Shown here piece by piece: positions 1-20,910 of a DNA stretch of 64,000 bases. The stretch's first letter is position 1. Every line of letters begins with the position of its first letter. The stretch lies in assembly GCF_963675165.1 (NCBI RefSeq), contig NC_087379.1, forward strand, positions 4,093,442-4,157,441, given 5' to 3'. Position numbers and translations under genes: made by a program. This DNA is from Halichondria panicea (Eukaryota; Porifera; Demospongiae; Suberitida; Halichondriidae). The notes under the pieces were generated by a model. That model worked only from the letters and a program-made list of their open reading frames with translations. It did not search any database and was not told the DNA's origin.

Positions 1-420
1 CTTAGCTAGATGATCTACTAGTCTAGATTGTGTGTTTAGATTCTATCACTATTGTGTCTTTCTACATGCTATAGTAGAATAGCTTAGTCATCATTATCAT
101 ATAGCAGGTAGCTACTGCCACCAGAGCTGGCCACGCTGGTTCTCTGATCTGACTTGCAGCACAGCTTGGTGGTTGTCTCAGTGCAGTGCAGTACAGTACA
201 GTCTTACTCTGAATGCGTGGGAGAATACCTTACGTCACGATTGTGGGCTACATATCGCCCACGTTCATAAAAATCCTTGTGGATCACGCGATTTCCCAAA
301 CCAGGCCTTACTTTTTCTTAACTGTACGCCCATTTCTTTCCTTGCTGCCTCACTATGTCTTGTTTATGGATGAACAGTGACAACAGCAAGAAAAAGTAAG
401 GCCTGGGAACGAGGCTATAT
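1..420 (-). repeat. Inverted copy of a repeat also at 35.5-35.87 kb and 53.1-53.4 kb
   Basis: This stretch reads in reverse complement like about 35510-35870 and 53080-53440. It shares the segment with the GTGGGAGAATACC and GGATCACGCGATTTCCCAAA motifs, the paired AGGCCT...AAGAAAAAG segments, and the TGTGTTTAGATTC end. Small indels separate the copies. It lies just upstream of the first visible exon of the sorting nexin gene, so the true first exon could lie inside or beyond it. I see no coding signal in it. Confidence 0.7.
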
Positions 421-488
421 ACATTCTAGAACTTTATATAAAGTGTCACTGTCACATTCTTTTTAATAGGTAACTGTTCACTTACGAT

Positions 489-489
<1 letters not shown>

Positions 490-548
<59 letters not shown>
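490..548. repeat. (CA)n microsatellite abutting a splice acceptor
   Basis: About 29 CA units run directly into the ACACAG acceptor of the SH3 exon that starts at 551. A shorter CA run does the same before the next exon at 981. Confidence 0.95.
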
Positions 549-550
<2 letters not shown>

Positions 551-551
<1 letters not shown>

Positions 552-3500
552 CAAGGGTTTTGTATGACTTTGATGGTGATGAGGAGAACGGAGAGCTGAC
601 CATCAAGGAAGGTGATGATCTCACTATCCTGAATCAGGTGATTACATGCAGTAATATAACAGTCTATACATCCCCCGTATTAAAGTAACTGATCAGTGTG
701 GGTCCACTCTACTTGCCTGACAATCTGCACGCATGTACATGTTTTATTATACTTGTGATCAATTGTGTCCACTCCCAACAGACGACTTAGTGTAAGGTGT
801 GTAGTGTAAAACTTTGTGCTTGTTTAACAATTTATGTAGTGGATAGGCAGCGCTATAGCAACTACTGGATATGCGTAACACTGTAACAATAAATATAGGG
901 CCTTTTTGCTTTAATATAGCCACATGTACCTCAAATGTATGATGCCCCCTCCCCCCCCCCCCCCACACACACACACACAGGACATTGGTGATGGATGGTG
1001 GGAGGGGGAACTGGCGAATGGAGTAACAGGTCTCTTCCCAGAGTCTTACGTAGAGGCAAGCCTTGATATTTGTGTACCCATGCCTGCATGTGGTCTGTTG
1101 TTGTTGTACTTCGCTATTTATAGACACTACTATATTTACCAATACTTTCTAAGTGTATGCTTATTACATGTATATATCCCTGTACGCTACAAATGTTAGG
1201 TATGGCTTCAAGCCAAGTGTCTATGTCCCGGTTCTTGTGTGCTATGTTTGGTAACTGTTTGTCTGCATTCTGATAGCTATAGCTACATTGTGCATGCATG
1301 TACATGTATATCCGCTATTATAGTGCTGTACCTCAACCTTTGGAATGATGAATCTGTACAACTAGCATTACATGTACAGTCAATGAACTCTTGTACAGTA
1401 TACTGTGCTTGGTCCTGAGGTTTGAAGACCTACATGTATAGTGTTTGATGCAGAACAGTCAACACACTATCTCTATAGAATTGAATGTGTGTTTTGCAGT
1501 AGCTATACATGTATGTTTATTGTAAGCACTCGTTTTGTCCTGTACAATGTATCGCAAACTTGTGTCGCATAAACCTATTACCATGGAAGTGGCAACTGTT
1601 GATCATTTGTATCTTTTTATTATTATGACTGTCGTGTGACCATTGCAGCTGGTAAGTGGTGGTGGTGGTGCCACAATGGGGGGTGTGGAAGACGAACAGT
1701 TCCAGGGCGCAGGGGATATTGAGGAACGTCATGACAGTTTTGACCAGCCACCATCGTACAACAACCAAAAGTGGGACGAGGAAGAGGAATGGGAGACAGA
1801 ACAAAGGGAGGATGATGGTGAGAAGTTGTGGTGGCTGTGGGGGGGGGGGGGGTGGAGTGATTTGGTGATGCTCTTAATTGATTGTTGTAGGAGTAAAGAT
1901 ACAACTACTTGTTACAGTAGCGCAATGACATTCTTTACAATGTACATGTGTACACACTCAAGAGGAAGGTTGGAGTATTTGTTCCAAAATTCTTGCTGTA
2001 AAGCGGTGTTGGTACAGATACACACGAGAACGTTTAGTGCTAGCTCTGTACTCCTCGTGTAGGTGGGTATGGTATTGCTGCAGACCGTCAAAGTGCATCA
2101 CCTGCCACTAGTCAGACTGGATCTGCCATGACTAGGGCAGGCACTGTCAGGAAGAACATCAACAGGTGAGTCAAGTATGATCATGTGTGCATCCAGTTGG
2201 TCTCTGGTTGTGGTATATACCGTCTCCTAATGTTATTAATTACAATCGTTCTCATATGCATACAAAGTAGTGTTACATCTGCGTGTTTGTTTAGAACATC
2301 AAAGGTTGAATGTATCATAATTTTATCATTTATAATAATTTTCTCACTATAGCGTATTGTTACATTACTGTGTGCCTCTACAATGTAACTGTAATCCTGT
2401 AGTGGTGCTATTGCTACACGTACGTGTATATACATTCAGGTTCTCATCGTTTGTGAAGACAGGCACGGAGACGTATGTGCTCGGCAGGATCACCATCAAG
2501 GCCCCCATCTCAGAAACAGAGAAGGTCAAGGTCGTCCTAACTGCTGAAGGTGAGGTATCATATAATAATTATGAGCACGTGGTATTCAGACTACAATACT
2601 GTTTAGCAGGAATGTACATAAATGTACATGTATATGGGTTCACCTCCTTAAAGTTGGCTGTTGTTACTTCTACGTTTTGTTTATGGATTTCTGTAACATG
2701 TAGTTTAATGAATACATGGCTGTTCCCCAGGCTCTCCAATATGGGAACCCAGCTCCGACCCATTCACTATTGAGATACGAGACCCTGAAAGGAAAAAGAA
2801 ATATCGTGGTATCAAAAAGTTCACCGCTTACAGCATCATCCCCTCGAGTACAGGGAGGGCAGTGAGTAGGAGGTTCAAACACTATGACTGGCTTCATGAC
2901 AGACTGTCTGAAAAGTTTACTGTCAACTGTGTACCTCCACTGCCTGACAAGCAGTTCTACGGTGTGTTGTGTGTGTGAAGCAACTGCAAATGGCTACATT
3001 AATTAGTTTGTGTACATGTACACACATGTACGAATTCATTCACTTGACATGTAAGTACACTAGCTACATGTAGCTGTTACTGACATGTTTTGAACCTTGC
3101 TGCTAGCAATGTTATATACCTCGTCACAGGTCGCTATGGTGAGGACTTCATAGAGAAAAGGCGAGAGAAGCTGCAGCGATGGACCAACAGGATAGCCAGA
3201 CATCCAGTTCTTTCCCGATCAGAGGTTGTCACTCACTTCATTCTCTGCGATGATGAAGGGGTGGGTTAGGGGTGGGTTAATTGTCACAAATTCTTTTATA
3301 GATTAGCGCTAGATGAGCGCTATATACATTTACAGGGTATTATAGTATCTAAAATGACGTTAGAATTTAGGTCATGTGCGTTCTGTATTTATGGTTATAG
3401 GGGACACTACAATCAGGGTGTCATACAGGATTTTGAAGTAGAGGGAGGAAATAAGAAAAGTAACTGTTATTTCAATACCCAGTTAGTACATGTATGTAAA

Positions 3501-6500
3501 ATTGCCAGCAATGGACCCCAACTAGTATCTGAATGCAAGCATAAATTTTAGGGGGGGATATCCCCCTTTCCCCTTGTATGACACCCTGGCAATACATGTA
3601 GATACCTCATTACGCGGTTTCTGTTAACTAAAATAAGTTGTCCATTCCTAAAAGTTAGTTACACTGTATGGTTTTATAGCACTAATTTCAATAAAAGCAC
3701 TTTTCCCCTGGTGCAGGCCCAGTGGAAGGCTGGCAAGCGTCGGGCTGAGAAGGATGAACTGATAGCCGGGGCCTTCCTCACCACAATAGAACTGCCCAAC
3801 GTCACTGTTGATGTCGGAGCAAAGTGAGTATGCTCAGTTGCATTGGTCTCTGTAAACCCTGCCAGTGTAGATTAAAAAGAGAGGGATTGGCAACGGAAGC
3901 GACCACGAGTGCCAACTAAGTTCCCTCGCGGTTTTAATCAAGGCATGTACTTCTAACGTAGAAATCTAAACATGAATAATTCATGAAACTGTAAAAATTC
4001 CAGCAGTTCTGCTGCTTAACATACAACAACTTTACCTCGCCATTTGGGACACAGCACACTACTTAGTTACACAGCCTTATAGCTATAAAAGCGCTTTGCG
4101 TACATGTACCTCTAGCTACTTACACGACAATATTCAAATAATACTCACCATTCCCCATGCACTGGACACAATACGTTTCCCGGGATTTTGCAAGAGTTTT
4201 AGAAGCGAAACACTGATGGCTTTAGAGCCACTGCATAGACTTCAATGTAGAAGCATCACTTCCGTTGCCAATCCCTCTTTCTTCGTTCTATGCTGCCAGT
4301 CTCTGTTGATTGCCCCGCCCTACTGCCCACCCACCACCACCCTTTATGGCCAGATATTTGCTTTTCAAAACTATTGTTGCTATAATTATGCACATGTACT
4401 GTACCGCATGGACATACATATACATGTACTACATGCGATTACTGGTGAGACCATTTACATTGTACCGCCTATGCACATAATTATATGGCTGTACATTTGT
4501 ACTGTATGTGTCATTAAAATTGTGTGGTCTTTAAAAACTTTACTCCTTCAGTGAGGCGAAGGTGGAGGCATTTGGAGCCTTCATGAGAAAGTTCAAGGTC
4601 AGTCTGACCAGTATGAGAGTCAAGTTCATAGACCACTGCAACCAGATGTCAGGACGTGAGTATAATTATTATAATAATAATTATGACGATTTGCACAATA
4701 TTATGTATTAGATCCCATTTGAGTGTATTTAGCAGGGAACTATGAGCTATAGTACCGGTACTATAGATTGCTCTGGGCTACAAACTACAACATTGCACAT
4801 AAAATTGTATTGTGATTTACAAGAAGATACATGTAATAACATAAAAATTATTGTAGCTAGATGCTTTGTCTAGTAATATAATAACAGAACTAGAATGAAA
4901 GAGAGAAGCTCTAGTTTCTTTTTTTGACTTTGTTCGAGAGTAGTAGGAGACGCTTGTTTTTTGGGCAGTGTGCTGTGCTTTTTTGCTGCAAGGCTGCATG
5001 GGGGAGGAGCTGGATGTATGGAAGTGCTGGGATTCAGCTTTGGCTTCTTCCTAAAGTTCCTTTCGCTTTGTTCAAGAGTAGTATAGGAGCCGCTCGTTTG
5101 CTGGGTTTGTTTGCTGCAAATTATAGCTTAGGTGTCTTCCTTTCGAGTAGTACGAGCCGCTCATTTCTTGGGAAGTGTGCTGGGCTTGTTTGCTGCAAAA
5201 CTGGGGGAGGAGCTGGATGTTTCCGTTTTGTGGGTGGAGCTAGGACTATAATTTTGTCCATCAAACTGAGGTGGAGGAACAGGGTTGACTTGAATAGAGA
5301 CCACAGATTGAGTAGAGACACAGAGATGCCAACTTCAGATATTAGTTTTCAAAAGAATAATGATGCAGTTGCTAGGTTGGCTGTTTATATAGGTTGACTG
5401 TTGCTAAGCTAGTGCATTTCTAGTAGCCAATAGGTTTTGGGATCTAAATCAGTTAGAACATGTGCATTCGGTATCTATGGTTATAGTGTCCCTCATCCCT
5501 CGGGCTAAAGCCCTCGAGCTTTGGGACACTATAACACATAGATACCTCATGCCCATGTTCTAACCATAACTAAACTGTACACGTATCATGTATAATTATG
5601 TTGTACTCACGTACCACTTGAATTGTAGCCGTTAAATGCCAAATACTTGCCCAAAGCTATCAACTAGAGCAATTAGAATCCTGTTAACCCTTTGCCTGAG
5701 GGCCTGCCGTCTACTATTTGTATAATAATGGAAACGGAAGTTTAAAATACTCAGCTTACACATTCTCACTACAGCATTTATGGGAGAGTTCCACAAGATG
5801 GCTGGTGTGATCAACGGGCTAGCCACCACCTTCGCAATGGAGGATGAAGAATGTGAGTCTATTACATTACGTTACGTATCGTATTGTGATTCATGTACAT
5901 GTAACTACACACTGCACATTAATTTTGATGTTGGATATTGCTTAACTTTTACCACCCTCTTCCATCCTAGATGCGCGTAGTCTAACCGAGGCCATTGGAT
6001 TCAGTGCAGACACTTATCGTGACTTGGGCACCATGCATGCTGAGCAGGTATAGATCATTGTGTATAATTATAGCTTCAACAAACAACCATCACCGCATAT
6101 GCCCCATCGTATACATACAGTGTATATGTACATGTACACTGTATATGAAGGTTATTGTAGTGTTAAATTCCTGTATCAGCAAGTTCGTAAATGTGCATGT
6201 ACATGTACGTGTGTGTACAGGCCTTGTCCGATGTTTTCACTATTACATAATGTTGTTTATGATAGTGTCTTTTGCAATCTGGTTATTGAGGTTGAGGTGT
6301 ATTCCCGTAACTAGAGTGGTGTCTCTTTTGATAAATCATAGCATACTGTACACTCATAGCCTCGCAACGACATGCTGCCTGTTCTGGATGTGCTGAAGGA
6401 GTATCTGGGACTCATCTTTACCTACCCCGATGTGGTGCAGATCTACAAGGGGGCCTCATCCAAGGTCAGAGACTGTGACAAGATGAAGGAGGAGGGAAGA

Positions 6501-7319
6501 ATCGACGTGAGTGGATTTGGTGTATGTGTAATGGGAACTACATGTATGCGATTGATGTGAGAGTGTGTATGTGAAGGGAATGGAGGAAAGGCGGAGGAAA
6601 GGCTGTGATAGCGAGTATTTGATGAGTGAATGAGTGAGTGAATGAGTGAGTTGAGTGATCATGGGTTTGTGTATTTCTATTCACTGTTCACATGTGTGAA
6701 GTTGTACGTGTGTCCTTTAACTATACGTATGTGTTTAATAATTGTACCAAAACTGTGTTGTTCACCATCAGATAACTGATGCCAGTGACATAAGCGGTCG
6801 TGCTGAAACCATTGCAGCATCAATCTTAGGTAAATTTCATCACACAATTATGCTGTCATGTTTGTGTTTGTATAATAATTATATTCTGCAGTCCGATTTG
6901 TTCAATATACAATTGTTTTTTCCACTCATCAGCTGAAGTCCACCACTTTCAACATGAGAGAATAGTGGACTTTAGAGATATGATGAAAGCGTTTCTCAAC
7001 GAACAGATAACATTCTACAGCGAGGTGACTACAGCCACATGCTCTGTCTGGTTGTATACTTACATTGTACATGTAGCAGTGGGGTGTTGGTGTTCCAAAT
7101 AATAATGATATGTACATGTATGCCACCTTATCTTCGTATTTAGTTACTTATTATGATCGTCTATGTGTAACCATATCATATTATACATACTATACTACGT
7201 ACAAGACATTGTATACATGTACACGTAATGAGTCTAATAACATTGGCACACATGCACACTAGGTTGTCCGAAAGCTAGAAGTAGCAGTTCGTCGCTACGA
7301 TGAAGGAACAGATTTATAA
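551..7319 (+). CDS. SNX9/18/33-like: Sorting nexin 9/18/33-type protein (SH3-PX-BAR), first exon not seen
   Basis: A membrane-remodelling adaptor of endocytosis: the SH3 domain binds dynamin/WASP-type partners, PX binds phosphoinositides, and BAR bends membrane (family knowledge). Exons read by phase: 551-637, 981-1055, 1649-1817, 2063-2165, 2440-2549, 2731-2961, 3130-3260, 3717-3823, 4552-4655, 5775-5852, 5971-6047, 6360-6506, 6772-6829, 6933-7024 and 7263-7319 (stop TAA). They total 541 codons plus stop and all phases agree. The SH3 (residues 1-54 of this part) has ALYDF-like ARVLYDF, then GDGWWEGE and GLFPESYVE. Next comes an acidic W-containing linker (KWDEEEEWETE), like the adaptor/clathrin-binding linker of SNX9. 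PX follows (about 146-275) with RRFKHYDWL and PPLPDKQF, and the BAR part ends RYDEGTDL. The human relatives are about 570-630 residues, so little is missing. The first two exons join through a GC-AG intron. The initiator Met is not located. Confidence 0.95.
3261..3716. other. Intron with a small inverted repeat
   Basis: This sorting nexin intron contains AGGGTGTCATA near 3416 and its complement TATGACACCCT near 3577. It also has flanking segments (GGTTATAGGGGACACTA, TAGATACCTCAT) resembling the hairpin at 5458-5575 in a later intron, which suggests copies of one small repeat. Confidence 0.5.
3866..4292. mobile_element. MITE-like element, family M7, with 7-bp target duplication
   Basis: A 427-bp insertion in a sorting nexin intron. 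The left end TGTAGATTAAAAAGAGAGGG and the right end (complement CATAGAACGAAGAAAGAGGG) form imperfect terminal inverted repeats that continue into ATTGGCAACGGAAG. CTGCCAG occurs on both sides (3859-3865 and 4293-4299) as a perfect 7-bp duplication. It has no coding capacity. Related copies lie at 22997, 24541, 25581 and possibly 57025. The autonomous partner is not visible. Confidence 0.8.
4924..5235 (+). repeat. Three imperfect direct repeats in an intron
   Basis: Three related segments with CGAGAGTAGTAGGAG-like starts and TTTGCTGCAA ends lie near 4930-5010, 5070-5120 and 5135-5205. Two of them continue into GGGGGAGGAGCTGGATGT. They sit in the 4656-5774 intron of the sorting nexin gene. The reading frame across them is not protein-like. 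Confidence 0.6.
5458..5575. repeat. Hairpin repeat in intron
   Basis: Imperfect inverted repeat: ACATGTGCATTCGGTATCTATGG...TATAGTGTCC pairs with GGGACACTATA...CATAGATACC...ATGTTCT. The centre is also palindromic (CCTCGGGCTAAAGCCCTCGAG). It is non-coding. Confidence 0.65.
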
Positions 7320-8852
7320 TACCCCAGATTAGTTGTGTTTATGCAAGCTAGCTCTGTGTTTGTTTGAACAGATGTAACCACATGCCAGACCATTTATTTC
7401 TGTACAGACCAACCCTTGTGCTGTCAATAATGTGATGTAGTGTTACCAATACGATTATTTTGCTGTAATTATTATGAGATTGTATACATATACTTCTATT
7501 TTTACTATAAATATACATAAATGAATGTGTACAAACGTATTGCATACGTTTAGGCTGCTCTTTGATCTGGATCGAGTAAACTATAGAGCACTAAGTGTTG
7601 ACCCCTAAGCCTAGTACATACCATTTAATATGTTTTACAAATATACTGTAGTACGGAACGCCAGTCTAGCTATAATATTATAGATCTACTAACTAAAAAC
7701 TGTACGATGGAAATGAAGAACTACGTACGTATAGTGGTTTGCCTAATATTGTCGATCGAGAGGAAGGACGAAAACAAATGATTTTCAGCCTATACTGGGA
7801 CATGAATCTAGCCTAGCCTCTTTCACTAGTCCAGCTCGAAGAGAGGCCTGGAATCGAGGCTAATATAATATGAATAGTGGTGACAGTAAGTGGTAAAGAT
7901 CCTCACATGACCAGCTAACCATCAAGCTGGGATAATTAAAATTAATTTTGCCATTGATTTCCGTAAACTTTCCCGTGAGAAATATGCTCATCCTGGCTAG
8001 ACGTGGTTGTATGCTGTGGGAATGAATACACACTTTCCCACAATATAGATCTCTAGCTAATAGTACTAGATTCATAGCTCTATAGCTTTGCTCTACAGTA
8101 GATCTACCATAAAAAGGGGCGTACAAGGCGGGCTCAGATCGACCGTGGTAAGTTAGATTATTGGCTAGGCAGTGTCTAAATTTTATTCTAAGCTTAGGCA
8201 CCAGTCAGTATCATTTCTGGATAGATCTGCCTCTTCTATCAAGGGTAAATAGATACTCTTCACCTAGTGTCAGAAATTGGTGATCAAAGAATATATCTAC
8301 TTCTTTCAATTTGTTTCCTCTGTGAGTTTTATCTTCATGTATTAAACCTGTACATGTTTGTATGTTTACAGTACAAGTTTCTGTGCTTTACATCTGACGT
8401 CTTGATTTGTTCATACCGTACCGTCAGCAAAGAATCCACTAGTAAGTAGACAATTACACTGCACCGTACCCGGACCCCCAGCTGCCTAATTATTATATAG
8501 GGGTACAGTTTAAATATACTAGCTAGTACCTGCGCTTAAGTTTGTAGCCATTAATGCTGCAGTACAGTGTCATCGTCGTTATTGTGATGATAGCCTCGAT
8601 TCCAAGCCGCTGAGAAAGACCAATTCAAGGGGCTGGAGTCGAGGCTATTGTGATGATAACATGTACGAATTATGAATTACAATGCAGTATACACACTTTT
8701 CACTCAATTAGGAGTAGGGAAGAACAGTTAGCGGGAATTTTTCAGGGAAACATTTGTTTCCGAATTCTGACCTAAGGCCTTCCCTTCCTACCTTCCTACT
8801 ATAGCTGTAGGAGACCGTGTTTAGTTACACACACTTACTCTTTCCCCTGCAG
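7320..8852. other. Intergenic region between sorting nexin and RBPJ genes
   Basis: About 1.5 kb separates the stop codon of the sorting nexin gene from the first RBPJ exon I can read; both genes lie on the + strand. The RBPJ promoter and any 5' non-coding exon should lie here. A splice-donor-like CACTA|GTAAGT occurs near 8441, but I cannot tie it to a transcript. It contains one 57-bp palindromic element (8591-8647). I see no clear promoter motif. Confidence 0.5.
8591..8647. mobile_element. 57-bp palindromic mini-element with 9-bp target duplication
   Basis: It begins TAGCCTCGATTCCAAGCC and ends GGCTGGAGTCGAGGCTA, which are inverted repeats, and almost nothing lies between. TTGTGATGA precedes it (8582-8590) and follows it (8648-8656), a perfect 9-bp duplication. 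Same family as 33591-33638, 38218-38269 and 50352-50805. Confidence 0.8.
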
Positions 8853-18269
<9,417 letters not shown>

Positions 18270-18980
18270 TGATAATACTACATTGTAGATAAACAATTGT
18301 TTTTAATGTGCAGTGCTTCATCCTCTAAATGTGAACGCTAACAACAGTAATGATCTAGGAGCCAGTGATCTTGATTTACAATTTTCACACACACTGAATT
18401 CTTAGTTTTTCTATGTTGCATTTGCATATCAGGTTAAATATTATTCCGCCAGTTATCCAGTGAATTTGTACTCAATATCTTTCAGTTTTTATACCAGCAA
18501 GGCTTTCTCATCCAGTACTATTTTTTGCCAGACTGCCAATTCTAGTGTGTGTGCATGTTCACTGTTTCTTGGTGTTCACTGTTTCTTGTCTTGTTAAATA
18601 TTGGCACAGGTGTACCGATCACTTAATGTTACATGTACCTTTGTGAATGTAATTATAATGATTTCGAAGTCCTACAATCGTGATAATTATAGTTTCGTAG
18701 AAGTAGTACTGAGAATTAAATGTTTGGTCAATCAATAATTATAGGTGGTCGGCTGCATGCATACTATAATTATTGTGTAAAGCATCCGTAACAGTATTCC
18801 TCTGACTACCGTGAACGCAATGTACAAACTGTAGGGTTCATTTCCATGAACTGACAATACACGCATGTATAGGTCTGGAGTTTAAGACACGGTGAATCCT
18901 TTCTTTCATCATAATACAGATGCAAGAAAACATGAACGTAGAGATAAACAAGAAGTGTTTATGTCTGAATGATAAGGTTC
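18270..18980. other. Non-coding stretch after RBPJ
   Basis: An A/T-rich stretch that probably holds the RBPJ 3' UTR and then intergenic sequence. TAATTAT-type runs are frequent. I see no gene and could not place a poly(A) signal with confidence. Confidence 0.4.
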
Positions 18981-19808
18981 CTAGTTTGAGTCAACGATGT
19001 CCAGTGTAGTGGTTAAAAATAAATGATTTGTCAATAAATACACACTTACACACTCACAAAAGCTAGTACAGAACCTTTGACAGTAACACACACAATAACA
19101 GAAACAATTAACGGTGGTTAGACATGTGCAGCATCCCATCTGACTGGCACCATTCAATCCATCTGTTGATCCACCAGTGACACAGACAATGTCTCCAGTA
19201 CCTCCAGTAGTAGTAGTGTCTGTGTCTGATATTTCTAGCTGCGAGAAGGAAAAGAAAATTGAACACGTGCACGACTGAAGGCCAGCACAGTTGAAGGATC
19301 TGGTAAAAAACGGTGATAAGCGCATTCCATTGATCAAATATTTATTGCGACCTTTGACCTTTATTAAATTAATGAGCGTAGGTCTCTAACTAGTTGCCAT
19401 ATAATTTTTGCAGCTGGAGAATCGTTATAATTATGTCTATTATAATAGACATAATTATGAAATTAAACCATGCACCATGCTTATGAAATGCACCATGCAC
19501 CATGCTTATGAAACGTGTGTTAACTGGAACCCCTTAGATACATGTATAGGAGCGCTTATACGTATAATTATTTATGACAAACTGACAAACTGCATGTAGA
19601 ACAAAATTGTAAACTGTATACATAATGTGTACTCAAACAGATGACCACTCAATGTATAGTCAATGTACAGCACTCAAGCAAACATGCAGTATATACCCAC
19701 CATCGAGAATCAGCAGCTCCAGTTGGAGACCAGCAGAGCACTGACCTCCAGATAATCCACCAAACACACCACCACCTAATTCTGCTGTTGCGTTTACATC
19801 AGAATAAC
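18981..19808 (-). pseudogene. Decayed 3' part of the cupredoxin-like gene
   Basis: A diverged copy of the last exons of the gene at 51.5-56.9 kb. Exon 19701-19808 (108 nt, same length and phase as in the other copies) encodes a VNATAELGGG...GGQCSAGLQLELLI region. A second exon starting near 19234 encodes TTTTGGTGDIV and GLNGASQMGCC. The short Asp/Thr-rich middle exon of the other copies is not found between them. Past MGCC, a 1-2 nt shift relative to the other copies turns the hydrophobic tail into a Cys-rich one ending at 18981. No exons 1-3 were found upstream. I call it a pseudogene, though a transcribed paralogue with unseen exons is possible. Confidence 0.65.
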
Positions 19809-20268
19809 CTGAGAACAAGAGAAAATTGATTTCTACAATTGTCTGTGTTCACGACAAGCGTTAGTTTGAGGAAATCCTACTATCCTTCAAGTTTGTACAA
19901 TGAATACTAACCTGCATGGGATGGCCCGCAGCGCTACGGGTTATAGCAGTCAGTCTGTCCGTAGTTCTGTGTATTCTGAGTCTGCTCATGCACCTGGCTG
20001 CCATAGCGCTGTGTTTGTATACCATGGGTAGCCTCAACACAACAAGTTAAATTTGGCACATTTTCTCGACAAAGCTTCGTTGTCGAATAAAACTAAAAAT
20101 TTTTTGCGGATTATATTTTTGAGGATAAAGATTCAAATGATCACACCCCTGCAGTAGAGAGGTCTTTCAACCGGCAGTAAGCCAATTTTCGAGGTTCAAG
20201 GCCAATCCTTGAAAATCTCGAAAATAACCAGCTATATGGTATTTAGTTCTACGCATGCGCACTGTGTA

Positions 20269-20486
20269 TACCGTATTACTAGAATGTTTGGCGAGTATCA
20301 AACATTTGCGCTTTGCGATGGTCGATCAATTCGCAACAATAAAATCCGCAAAACCTAAATTATTACTAGTAAATACACACGATCCTTGCCAGAACGCAAT
20401 AGTTAGATCGCAAAGGGTCAAATTTTCTGCTGATTTGGCTCATTCGCAAAGGTTTTTCACCCACAAAATATTCTAGTAATACGGTA
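20269..20486. mobile_element. 218-bp MITE-like element
   Basis: It begins TACCGTATTACTAGAATGTT and ends AATATTCTAGTAATACGGTA, terminal inverted repeats of about 18 bp. The interior is rich in TTGCG/CGCAA. No clear target duplication beyond a possible TA. Confidence 0.75.
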
Positions 20487-20691
20487 CCTCTGCCAGCTAG
20501 CCGTCTCTCCCTTCCATGTGGACTGCAAAGTGAGCTTTGAGCTGTTATGTGGAGGCTGATCGGGTGCTATCGTCTCCGCAAAATGGTTAACCAGAAACCA
20601 CACCCACTAATTAACGCGTAGGAGGGCATGTTAATGTGAGGGACTGGCAACAAATATGAAATCTCAAATGAAATCAGACACTTATATATAG

Positions 20692-20910
20692 TGGAATCGA
20701 ACAAGTTGGTGCAGGAGGTTTTGTCCGCTATTCGAAGGTGTCCTTTATTAGGAGGTTACCATAAGGTTACGTTGTTTAATGAGACAATAATGACTTCAAA
20801 TACACAAATAATTTATGACGAACTGAATACATGTAGCCAAACAGATTATCTACCACAAATTGACATTATTGTAACAGTTGAAAATGCAAGTGGACTGTCG
20901 TCACATGACA
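20692..20910 (+). CDS. Weak exon candidate, unknown protein
   Basis: An open stretch of about 73 codons between an AG at 20690-20691 and a good donor (ATGACA|GTGAGTG). The translation includes VQEVLSAIRRCPLLGGYHKV and an acidic end. I recognise no domain and find no neighbouring exon, so it may be chance. Confidence 0.2.

Noticed and set aside
4096-4554. 152-codon frame in a sorting nexin intron
   Set aside because: It runs out of an M7 element into the intron end and the exon acceptor; composition is that of translated intron.
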